Below, in pieces: positions 24,547 through 32,141 of a DNA stretch of 40,726 nucleotides. The first letter of the stretch is position 1. Each line of letters opens with the position of its first letter. This stretch comes from Gemmatimonadota bacterium (lineage in GTDB: Bacteria; Gemmatimonadota; Gemmatimonadetes; Palauibacterales; Palauibacteraceae): assembly GCA_029262175.1 (NCBI GenBank), contig JAJCZV010000106.1, positions 1 through 40,726 on the forward strand, written 5' to 3'. The position numbers and the translations under genes were made by a program. The notes under the pieces were generated by a model, which had not been told where the DNA came from, did not search any database, and saw only the letters and a program-made list of their open reading frames with translations.

Positions 24547-25147
24547 CGTCGTCGATCTCCGCCACCCGGAGAATCAGCCCCGCGCGATCCACCCGCGCTT
24601 CGACGAACGCGTCTTCACGCCCGCCGAGCGCGCTGGCCTGACCCACGAGGTCACGGCTCACCGTACGCGTTGGTTGATGTGGGCGGCCAAGGAGAGCGCA
24701 TTCAAGGTGGCGCGGAAACTCGATCCTGGCGTCCGATTTCTGCCTCGGCGGTTCAGCGTCCAGCTCGAAGGGAAGAAGTGGGCGGCCGTGCGTCACGCGG
24801 CCGAGCGCTTCCGGGTGTCGTTCTGCGGAGGAGACGATTGGGTACACGCCACCGCGACGCGTTTTGACGGCTCCGACGCGACGCGAGAGCCCTCGGGCAT
24901 GGTCGAGCGGGTGCCGGGGGGCGAGTCGTCGGCGGAGTACGCGAGTGCGCGGGTTCGGGCGCTCGCCCGCTCGGCCGTGGGGTCGGTGTTGTCGATCGCC
25001 CCGCGCGAGATCGAGATCGCGAAGGTGGCGAACGTCCCCGTCGCTCTGCGGAGGAAGTTGCTCCTGCCCGTCGACTTCTCTCTGTCGCACCACGGCAGGT
25101 TTCTGGCCGTCGCCTGGAGCCTTCGCGAGCAGCGGTCTTCGCAGTAG
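24530..25147 (+). CDS. 4'-phosphopantetheinyl transferase (Sfp/AcpS superfamily)
   Basis: The 205-residue protein begins VGNDVVDL, with metal-binding Asp6/Asp9 region, and contains WAAKESAFK (51-59), the paired motifs of the superfamily. It moves the phosphopantetheine arm from CoA to the ACP serine. The start is TTG 24530, backed by GGAGAGG 4 bases upstream and by the GNDVVDL motif lying at the N-terminus; it overlaps the acyltransferase stop by 17 bases. A C-terminal half (about 140-205, IAPREIEIAKVANVPVAL...VDFSLSHHGRFLAVAW) resembles the second half of Sfp. A dedicated transferase suggests the operon's odd ACP is not served by the housekeeping AcpS. Confidence 0.88.
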   Translation: MIVGNDVVDLRHPENQPRAIHPRFDERVFTPAERAGLTHEVTAHRTRWLMWAAKESAFKVARKLDPGVRFLPRRFSVQLEGKKWAAVRHAAERFRVSFCGGDDWVHATATRFDGSDATREPSGMVERVPGGESSAEYASARVRALARSAVGSVLSIAPREIEIAKVANVPVALRRKLLLPVDFSLSHHGRFLAVAWSLREQRSSQ

Positions 25148-25174
25148 GCCCGAAACCACAGAGGTGCTTGGTAC

Positions 25175-26053
25175 GTGTCGTACGCGATCGATCCGAAGGC
25201 CCCCGTTCAAGATGGACTACGGCGCGTAGCGATCGAAGAGATGGAATGGGCGATCGCCGAAGCGCTCGACACGTCCCTCGACCATCAATCCGCCATCCAC
25301 CAGGCCCGCAAGCGGTGCAAGCGGATCCGAGCCCTGCTCGCCCTGTTTCGGGGGGCGCTGCCGAACCGCGTCGCCGAAAGCCAGCCGTTCCGGACCCTTG
25401 GCAATGCCCTCGCGCCGCTGCGGAACGCCGACGCGCTCATCGAGGCATTCGACCGCCTCCAGACCGCCGTCGACGGCGAGGCGTGGGCGCGACTCCAGCC
25501 CATTCGGGTGGCTCTGGTTTCCAACCGATCGAACGTTACCGAGTCGGGGGTCGGGCCGGACCGACTTAGACGGTTCTTGGCTGAGGGCATGCGAGATGCG
25601 TGCGCGCGCGTCCCGACATGGAGGTTGGCACGCGAGGGGTGGGCGGCGCTGGAGCCGGGCTTCGTGCATGAGTACGGTCGCGCTCGAAAAGCGCTGGAAT
25701 TCTTTGGTCCCGACGCCTCCGGCGAGCGCGTGCATGATCTTCGCAAGGCCGTGAAGCGGCACGGGTGCCACACACTCCTCGTGGAGGGTGGTTCGGAGGA
25801 CCGTCCGTCTGCTCGCCGCGCGTCACTCGATTCGCTGGGCGACTTGCTCGGCGACGATCACGATCTCGGGATCCTGCTCGAACTGTCCCCGCAGTTGGCG
25901 CTCCCACGAGCGCTCGGCGACAGCCTCGAATCGGTGATCGGTGCGCGCCAGGCCATCTGCCGAGAAGAGGCGTCGGCGCTCGCCGACCGGCTCTTCGCTG
26001 AAGACACTGCGGTCTTCGCCGCAGCGGTGGGGAAGGACTGGTCCGCCTCCTAG
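25175..26053 (+). CDS. CHAD domain protein
   Basis: The 292-residue basic helical protein has the duplicated CHAD pattern: IHQARKRCKRIRALLALFR (about 41-59) and VHDLRKAVKRHGCHTLL (about 190-206). LGDLLGDDHDLGIL follows. CHAD domains bind inorganic polyphosphate through their conserved Arg/Lys/His surfaces and can target proteins to polyphosphate granules. There is no CYTH (triphosphatase) domain fused. The start is GTG 25175 with GAGGTG 8 bases upstream, 27 bases after the transferase stop, so it is likely the operon's last gene. Why a polyphosphate binder should travel with lipid genes is not evident. Confidence 0.85.
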   Translation: MSYAIDPKAPVQDGLRRVAIEEMEWAIAEALDTSLDHQSAIHQARKRCKRIRALLALFRGALPNRVAESQPFRTLGNALAPLRNADALIEAFDRLQTAVDGEAWARLQPIRVALVSNRSNVTESGVGPDRLRRFLAEGMRDACARVPTWRLAREGWAALEPGFVHEYGRARKALEFFGPDASGERVHDLRKAVKRHGCHTLLVEGGSEDRPSARRASLDSLGDLLGDDHDLGILLELSPQLALPRALGDSLESVIGARQAICREEASALADRLFAEDTAVFAAAVGKDWSAS

Positions 26054-26058
26054 GTGGG

Positions 26059-27297
26059 TCAGATCCAAGACTCCGTGACGCCCAGCAGCGCGTCGATCTC
26101 TTCGGCCGTGTTGAACAGGGCCACGCCGACCCGGATTTTTGCGCCGCCCTCCTTCAGGCTCACTCTGATGCGCGCAGCCTCGAGGTCCGACCGCACCCGC
26201 TCCACCGGTTGGCCGGGCTCGAAGGTGACGATCGCTGACGGGTTGTCGGCTGGGGTCCAAACGGCGTGTCCCTGTGCCGCGAGACCGTGGTGCAATCGGT
26301 GCGCGAGCTCGACCGTGTGCGCTTCGATGTTGTGCACGCCCACGCGGAGCAGATAGTCCAGCGCTGCGCTCAGCTGAACGACGGCTCCGAATCCCAGGGT
26401 GGCGTATCCGTACTTCCGCCCGTCCCGATGGAGCTGGTAGCGGTGGTCGCCGAGGTCCTCATCGATTTGAAGCGATCCGAATCGATCAACCTCGACGAGA
26501 TCCAAGAGCTCCTCGCGGACGTAGAAGGGCGCCACACCGTAGCCGCCGAGTAGCCACTTGTACGTTCCCGAAGTGAGGACGTCGATGCCGACCTCTTTCA
26601 CGTCGAGATCCAACATCCCTATCCCCTGGATCGCGTCCGCGTACAGATAGGCGTCGTGTGCGTGCGCGAGCTCGGCGAGGCCCTTCAGGTCATGGCGGTA
26701 TCCGTTCTGGTGCGATATCCAAGACACCGAAACCAGACGCGTGCGGTCGTCGACCATCTCCGCGAACGCTTCGACCGATGCCTGTCCGTCCACGGCTTTT
26801 ACCGTCCTAACCTCGACGCCGACCGACTCGGCAAGCTGTTGGTATAGGATGAACGTGGTCTCGTAGTGGAGATCATCGATCACCACGTTGTCCCCGGGCC
26901 CGAGATCGAGCGCTCGCGTGAGGATGTTCTCGCCGTCGCTGGTCGCGAAGAGCATGCCGATCTCCGGCTCCGACGCGCCGATGAGACGGGCGAACTTCCG
27001 CCGGGCCGCATCGGTCTCGGCGAGCATGTCCCCGAGGCTGATCGGATTCGTCGACTTCTTCTCCAGAAACGCCTGAGCCGCGGCCACCGCTTGTCGAGGC
27101 GAAGGCGTGATGTACGCGCCGTCCAGGTAGACGTGCTCGTCCACGACCGGGAAGTCCGGGCGCACGCCCAGGGGATCCGAGGTTGTGCCGACCGCCGAAC
27201 CGAGGCCGCCGCTTCTAGCTCTCGAGACCGGCGGGAGGGCGGCGAGCGCGGCTGCCGATGACACGGTTCCCAGGAACTCACGACGAGTCTTACGCAT
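26059..27297 (-). CDS. Tat-exported aminotransferase class V-fold PLP protein
   Basis: The 412-residue protein opens with RKTRREFLG and a hydrophobic stretch (VSSAAALAALPP), a twin-arginine signal. The fold-type I PLP motifs are intact: YADAIQG (Asp221, Gln224) and SGTYKWLLGGYG (Schiff-base Lys247). The family includes cysteine desulfurases, kynureninases and isopenicillin-N epimerases; exported members are mostly uncharacterised. The start is ATG 27297, with a GTG directly before it. It converges on the CHAD gene, with only 5 bases between stops. In the 97 bases upstream, a small inverted repeat ACACT-AG-AGTGT (27346-27357) is the only structure seen. Confidence 0.85.
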   Translation of the reverse strand: MRKTRREFLGTVSSAAALAALPPVSRARSGGLGSAVGTTSDPLGVRPDFPVVDEHVYLDGAYITPSPRQAVAAAQAFLEKKSTNPISLGDMLAETDAARRKFARLIGASEPEIGMLFATSDGENILTRALDLGPGDNVVIDDLHYETTFILYQQLAESVGVEVRTVKAVDGQASVEAFAEMVDDRTRLVSVSWISHQNGYRHDLKGLAELAHAHDAYLYADAIQGIGMLDLDVKEVGIDVLTSGTYKWLLGGYGVAPFYVREELLDLVEVDRFGSLQIDEDLGDHRYQLHRDGRKYGYATLGFGAVVQLSAALDYLLRVGVHNIEAHTVELAHRLHHGLAAQGHAVWTPADNPSAIVTFEPGQPVERVRSDLEAARIRVSLKEGGAKIRVGVALFNTAEEIDALLGVTESWI

Positions 27298-27398
27298 CAC
27301 TGAATCTCTCAGACATAGAGTTGCCTTCCACTCGTTCGACGAATCACACTAGAGTGTAGCCGTCCCGTACCCCAGTCTCGAGGGCGGCCGTGATTGCA

Positions 27399-28718
27399 TT
27401 ATCGGTTAAAGGGGGTCTCGGCGATCCAGTGGTAGCCCCTCCCGGTGAGATTCGATTCGCTGAGATCCCGCTCCTTCAGCCGGATCTCCGTGCTAAGTCC
27501 GCCCCACATGCCCGTCATCACCAATAAGTCCGGCGACGGACGCTCCCAGCGCAGCACGTCTGCCCCGCCTTGGGGGAACGAGAGAGTTCGAGTCTCGAGT
27601 TCGATCTCGACCGTGTGGAAGGAGACGTGTCCGTCCATGTGCAGTACGCCGATGGTGCCGGGTTGCTCGGACCCGCCGAATACCGTGGGCAGCGGTCGGT
27701 CGACGACCAACGCATGCCACCGAGTCGAGTCGCTCAGGAGTGGCGGCACTTCTTCTCCCTCCTGCACGAAGCTCTCTACATCGTGAATGCCCCACAGCGG
27801 TGGCGTCTCACGTCCCGCACCAAAGGTCCGGTAGCCCACGAGTCCCCGCGTCACGTTCTGCACCGTGGCGGCCCCGACGAGCAGCACGCCGACGGCGACG
27901 AGTGCCTGGTTGGCTCGTTTCGACGCGAAAAGCCGTGTGTGAAGCGCCGGGGGGGCGGTCACATTGCGCAGAAACAGCGCCGAAACCCTCTGCCAATCCA
28001 ACGCGAAGAGGCCGACCGCCATCAGCAAGAGGTGACTCGAGTAGAGCTTTACGGGGACATCGTAGGTGAAGTTCAGGAGGACGATGTTGCTCAACACCGC
28101 GATCAGGATCGCGGCGCCGAGCGTCTTCGTCCGATTGAAAAACACGAGCATGCCGCCGATGACCTCTCCGGCACCGGTGAAAGCGCCGTAGATCGGAGAG
28201 AACCCCATGAACGTCCACAGGAGTCCCATCGGCGAGGACGCTCCGTAGGGGGTTAAGAGACGCGTCAGGGACGGAAGGGGAAACTGCAGCGGAATGAGCT
28301 TGGCCCAGCCGTAGCTGAGCATGGTGACGCCGAGATAGAAGCGGACGCCCACCACCAACCACCGTGCGAGCCGCGGATGGGAGATGGCTCGTCGGTCGAA
28401 GATCGACCACGCAGAGGCCCCGGCCATCGCGATCACCGACATGATCAACAGTTTTACGTAGTCGAGCGTCGTATCGCCGCTCCCGGTGGGACCCACGAAC
28501 ATGTGCCCGCCGAGCCCGAGGAGCTTGTCGCCCACCCACGGTCCCAGGCTCTTCCACCCCGCGTCGACGCCCTGGCCCAGCAGCCCACCCAGGACCGGCA
28601 CATAGGTCAACGGGAACGGCAGGGTATAGAGCAGGAAGTAGATGACAAGCGCTCGAAAACCAAAGCGCTTGGCCGCGTTCCAGGATGGGGCAGCGGGCTC
28701 GGACAACGGATCTGTCAT
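27399..28718 (-). CDS. DoxX-like multi-pass membrane protein
   Basis: The 439-residue protein has about seven membrane segments: FGFRALVIYFLLYTLPF, LLIMSVIAMAGASAWSIF, WLVVGVRFYLGVTMLSYGWAK, a DoxX-like GAGEVIGGMLVFF and AAILIAVLSNIVLLNF. LLLMAVGLFALDW and LVAVGVLLVGAATVQ follow. A soluble C-terminal domain of about 150 residues (from about 290) is rich in beta strands and has no motif I recognise. GGGAG lies 7 bases before the ATG. It is divergent from the cytochrome peroxidase gene across 183 bases, which hints at a redox or membrane-oxidant role, but this is inference. Confidence 0.75.
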   Translation of the reverse strand: MTDPLSEPAAPSWNAAKRFGFRALVIYFLLYTLPFPLTYVPVLGGLLGQGVDAGWKSLGPWVGDKLLGLGGHMFVGPTGSGDTTLDYVKLLIMSVIAMAGASAWSIFDRRAISHPRLARWLVVGVRFYLGVTMLSYGWAKLIPLQFPLPSLTRLLTPYGASSPMGLLWTFMGFSPIYGAFTGAGEVIGGMLVFFNRTKTLGAAILIAVLSNIVLLNFTYDVPVKLYSSHLLLMAVGLFALDWQRVSALFLRNVTAPPALHTRLFASKRANQALVAVGVLLVGAATVQNVTRGLVGYRTFGAGRETPPLWGIHDVESFVQEGEEVPPLLSDSTRWHALVVDRPLPTVFGGSEQPGTIGVLHMDGHVSFHTVEIELETRTLSFPQGGADVLRWERPSPDLLVMTGMWGGLSTEIRLKERDLSESNLTGRGYHWIAETPFNR

Positions 28719-28901
28719 GGTCAGCTCCCGTTGGAGACGGAAACGAGCCTAGGGCGGGCACGCTTCGGACGCCAACGCCTCGGGAACCTGTCCGACCCGC
28801 CGTGACACCAAAAGGTAGCGAACTGATGGCGCGCCTCAGGTGTCCTTCTATTGCTCAGGTGTTGCAGTTGAGGGCGGGGTCGCTACTCCAGGAGGGAACA
28901 C

Positions 28902-30083
28902 ATGCGACGGAAGATTCTGACAGCGTTGGTGGCCACAGTCGCGGTCTCCGCGCCAGCCTGGGCAGCGGTCCAGATCGCGTCGCGGTCCGATCGGCCGTCC
29001 CTCCCCGACGAGCCGTATCGATATGCCGAGGTAGAGCTGCCCGCGCACCTCTTGGGTGGATCTCGGCGTGGTGGAGGAGCCGCTGGCTCCGACAACACCC
29101 CGCCCGAAAACCCGATCACCGACCATGGAGCGACCCTCGGCCGAGTTCTCTTCTACGACACGCGACTGTCCGACAACGAGACGGTTTCGTGCGGCACCTG
29201 TCACCAGCAGGCGCTCGGGTTCTCCGCGCCCGAGCGTCTGAGCGTCGGGTTGCACGGGGAGACGACCGCCCGTCACTCGATGGGGCTCGCCAACGCCCGC
29301 TTCTACCCGTCCGGTCGTTTCTTTTGGGATGAACGGGCGGCCACGCTCGAGGACCAGGTTCTGACGCCTATCCAGGACCCCGTCGAGATGGACATGGATC
29401 TCGAGGTTCTTGAGTCGAAGTTGGCGAAGACAGATTTCTATCCCGGCCTGTTCGATGACGCGTTCGGCTCACCCGACATCACGCGCGACCGGATCTCGAA
29501 GGCGCTCGCGCAGTTCGTCCGGTCGATGGTGTCCCACGAGTCGAAGTACGACCAAGCGTTCGAGGCGGGCCGTGGTCCAGCCAACTTCGAGTCGGTCTTC
29601 ACTGCCGAGGAACTCCTCGGCAAACAGTTGTTCGAGGGTAACCGACGAGGCGAGGCGGCTGGCCGCGGTATGGCCGGACGTGGCATGGCTGGGCGCGGTA
29701 TGGCAGGCCCAGGCGTGACCTGCTCGGAGTGTCACAGTGGCCCTCTCCAGATCGCGGCCCGACCCCGAAATAACGGACTCGACGCGACCATCGTCGACGA
29801 GGGAGCGGGCGGAGGGCGATTCAAGGTTCCGTCGCTCCGGAACGTCGCCGTCCGGCCGCCCTACATGCACGATGGCCGATTCGATACGCTCCGCGAGGTC
29901 GTCGAGTTCTACAACTCGGGCGTTCAGCCGAGTCGGAATCTCGATCGCGCGCTCATGCATACCGGGATGCACGGTCTGGGGTTGGACGACACCGAGGTCG
30001 ACGCCATCGTGGCCTTCCTCGAGACCTTGACCGATGAGGCCTTCCTGACCGACCCCAAATTCTCGGATCCGTTCGCAAGGTGA
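28902..30083 (+). CDS. Diheme cytochrome c peroxidase / MauG-family protein
   Basis: The 393-residue protein has a signal peptide (KILTALVATVAVSAPAWA) and two c-type heme motifs, CGTCH (97-101) and CSECH (274-278). Family landmarks include GRVLFYDTRLS, RFFWDERA, TPIQDPVEM, FKVPSLRNVAVRPPYMHDGRF and a closing FLETLTD. These periplasmic enzymes reduce peroxides or oxidise substrates using a high-potential and a low-potential heme. AGGAGG lies 5 bases before the ATG. An insertion of GRGMA repeats precedes the second heme (residues 254-268). It is divergent from the DoxX-like gene. Confidence 0.9.
   Translation: MRRKILTALVATVAVSAPAWAAVQIASRSDRPSLPDEPYRYAEVELPAHLLGGSRRGGGAAGSDNTPPENPITDHGATLGRVLFYDTRLSDNETVSCGTCHQQALGFSAPERLSVGLHGETTARHSMGLANARFYPSGRFFWDERAATLEDQVLTPIQDPVEMDMDLEVLESKLAKTDFYPGLFDDAFGSPDITRDRISKALAQFVRSMVSHESKYDQAFEAGRGPANFESVFTAEELLGKQLFEGNRRGEAAGRGMAGRGMAGRGMAGPGVTCSECHSGPLQIAARPRNNGLDATIVDEGAGGGRFKVPSLRNVAVRPPYMHDGRFDTLREVVEFYNSGVQPSRNLDRALMHTGMHGLGLDDTEVDAIVAFLETLTDEAFLTDPKFSDPFAR
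29661..29705 (+). repeat. Three 15-bp tandem repeats inside the cytochrome gene
   Basis: The unit GGNCGNGGNATGGCN occurs three times and encodes GRGMA each time. Differences between copies fall at third codon positions (all synonymous), so the repeat has been kept at protein level. It lies just before the second CxxCH. Confidence 0.85.
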
Positions 30084-30150
30084 GGGCCGCGGGCTGACGA
30101 GGTCGGTTTGGATCAGGTGGTTTCGTGCCCTTGGATCTCGTCTAGCGAGC

Positions 30151-30172
30151 CGGCGCGGTCATCGTGGCGCCG
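30151..30172. terminator. Weak hairpin between convergent genes
   Basis: CGGCGC (30151-30156) and GCGCCG (30167-30172) form a 6-bp stem with a 10-base loop in the 91-base gap between the cytochrome and hydrolase genes. There is no T-run on either side. Confidence 0.25.
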
Positions 30173-30174
30173 TG

Positions 30175-32010
30175 TCACCGGCCTCGAGGCACCACGGGCA
30201 ACAGCAGGTGCGACGCCCGGGCTTGGTCATGGAAGACGGTCTGCTCGGCGGAACGCAGGGTAGACTCGGTTCCGATCGGCGTGCCCGTATTCGGGTTGCG
30301 ATCGAAGCGAGGAAAATTGCTACTGGACACCTCGAGCCGGATACGGTGTCCGGCTTTGAAGAGATTGCTGGTCGCGAGCAGGTCGATCGTGAGCTGCGTC
30401 GGTTCCCCGGGGCTCATGGGTCGGGGTGTCGACATACCCGCTCGATAGCGGGCCCGAAGGATCCCGTCGGTCAGCGTCCGCGCCGAGCCATCTGGGAAAA
30501 CGTCTATCAGCCGGCCGGTGAAATCCGTGTCAGGCGCGGACGATGCCACCCACAACACGAGTTCGATCGGACCGGTGACCTCGAGCTCTTCGTCCAAGGG
30601 GTCACTCGTATACACGAGCACGTCCGCTCGACGCTCGATCTCGGAAGGATCGAACGGTGCGCGAGAGTACCCAGCCATCGCGCCCGTCGGGACGGGATCG
30701 AGCGGGTCATAGGTGTAGTGGTCGGGCGTCTCGGCTCGGGGCGCCTCGAAACTCAACACACCATCTCCTTCGGACGTGTTCGCCGAGCCGCCACTGTGCA
30801 GGTAGACGCGCGTGGGCTGTGCGCGAGCCAAGGGCCAGGCCTCCTCGTCTCGCCACCGGTTCTCGCCCATCACGAAGAGGCGGACCGGCGCCACATCCAG
30901 CGGCGACGGGCCGGTTGATTTGAGCCAATAGTCGAACCACCGAACGAGCTCACCCTGATAGTCCATCCCGGCGTCCAGGCCGTAATCCACACCACCGATG
31001 CTCGTGCTCTCGGGCGTCGGTCGGGAGTGCGTCCAAGGCCCGACCACCAGACGCTGCCCGGATCGGGCGCGTTCGGTTCGAGCGTTCGCCCGTAGACCCG
31101 CGAAGTTCGCGAGGCTGCCCGGAAGCAGCGTGTCGTACCAGCCGGTGATGTGGAGCGCCGGCGTCTCGAACTCGGCGTGTCGCGCACCGATGTCGAACGT
31201 CGTCCAGAAGTCGTCGTAGCTCGGGTGCTCGAGCATCCAACGATAGCCGGGAGCCAGCCTGTTCAAGTCCGGTGCCGGCACGGTCAGGAGCGGTATGTGA
31301 GACAGCCAGCGTTCTTGTAGCAGCTGTCTCTCTTCCGGAGTCATGCCGATCGGTCCGTCGCGCTCCACAAACGACGCGCCCTCCTCCCGCCGGCGCACGT
31401 CGGCGGCCTGTCCGAGATTCCACCCGAGACCGTCCGACAGGTAGAACGCGCCACCCTGATAGACCATGTCGTAGCGGCTGGCGTAGGACGAGCTGGGCAG
31501 GATCGCGGTCAGGTGTGGCGGCGTGCGGGAGGCCGCCATGAGCTGCGTCGTCGCCAAATAGCTCCCCCCGAACATGCCCACCTTGCCGTCGACGTATGGC
31601 AGGGACGCCGCCCACTCGACCGTGTCATATCCGTCGTCGGCTTCGTCGTGCGGGCTGGCCACACCATCGGACGTGTACCGCCCTCGGGTGTCCTGGACCA
31701 CGACCACGTACCCGAGGGCGCTCAACCTCCGGAAGCCGTCGATCGAGCCGGGCACGTTTTTCGAGTAGGGCGTCCGACGGAGCAGAGCGGGGAACCGTCC
31801 TTCGGTATCGGGACGATAGATGTCCGCTCGCAGGATGACCCCGTCACGCATGGTCGCGGGCACGTTCTTCTCGGCGGTGACTTCATAGATGTGCCGCACG
31901 GTCTGGGCGCTCGCGCCCATCGATCCAGCCATGAGTACTACGGCGATCGAGACGGCGGTGGTTGCGGCCCGTGCGGCTCGGTACTCTATGCGGCGATCCG
32001 TAGCGTTCAT
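30175..32010 (-). CDS. CocE/NonD-family (S15) alpha/beta hydrolase, exported
   Basis: The 611-residue protein has a signal peptide (ATTAVSIAVVLMAGSMGASAQ), an alpha/beta-hydrolase core and a C-terminal jelly-roll (X-Pro dipeptidyl-peptidase-like, from about 400). The nucleophile is Ser150 in MFGGSYLA, the acid is likely in TGWYDTLL and the His in VGPWTHSRP. The family hydrolyses esters, acyl-amino acids or X-Pro peptides. ATG 32010 places the signal peptide normally. TTG 32046 has a better Shine-Dalgarno (AAGGA, 4 bases) but a 28-residue N-region, so the start is uncertain. It is divergent from the DUF5916 gene. Confidence 0.87.
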   Translation of the reverse strand: MNATDRRIEYRAARAATTAVSIAVVLMAGSMGASAQTVRHIYEVTAEKNVPATMRDGVILRADIYRPDTEGRFPALLRRTPYSKNVPGSIDGFRRLSALGYVVVVQDTRGRYTSDGVASPHDEADDGYDTVEWAASLPYVDGKVGMFGGSYLATTQLMAASRTPPHLTAILPSSSYASRYDMVYQGGAFYLSDGLGWNLGQAADVRRREEGASFVERDGPIGMTPEERQLLQERWLSHIPLLTVPAPDLNRLAPGYRWMLEHPSYDDFWTTFDIGARHAEFETPALHITGWYDTLLPGSLANFAGLRANARTERARSGQRLVVGPWTHSRPTPESTSIGGVDYGLDAGMDYQGELVRWFDYWLKSTGPSPLDVAPVRLFVMGENRWRDEEAWPLARAQPTRVYLHSGGSANTSEGDGVLSFEAPRAETPDHYTYDPLDPVPTGAMAGYSRAPFDPSEIERRADVLVYTSDPLDEELEVTGPIELVLWVASSAPDTDFTGRLIDVFPDGSARTLTDGILRARYRAGMSTPRPMSPGEPTQLTIDLLATSNLFKAGHRIRLEVSSSNFPRFDRNPNTGTPIGTESTLRSAEQTVFHDQARASHLLLPVVPRGR

Positions 32011-32141
32011 CACTCCAAACTCGCGGGAGGCCCAGGGTCCGTACAAGACGTCCTTCTCCAGGTGCCGCCAACCCGCGCCGGAGCCCCGTCCGATCGCGGC
32101 CCCCCGGATGTCTCGGAATCGCGGCGGTCCTCGCCATCACG

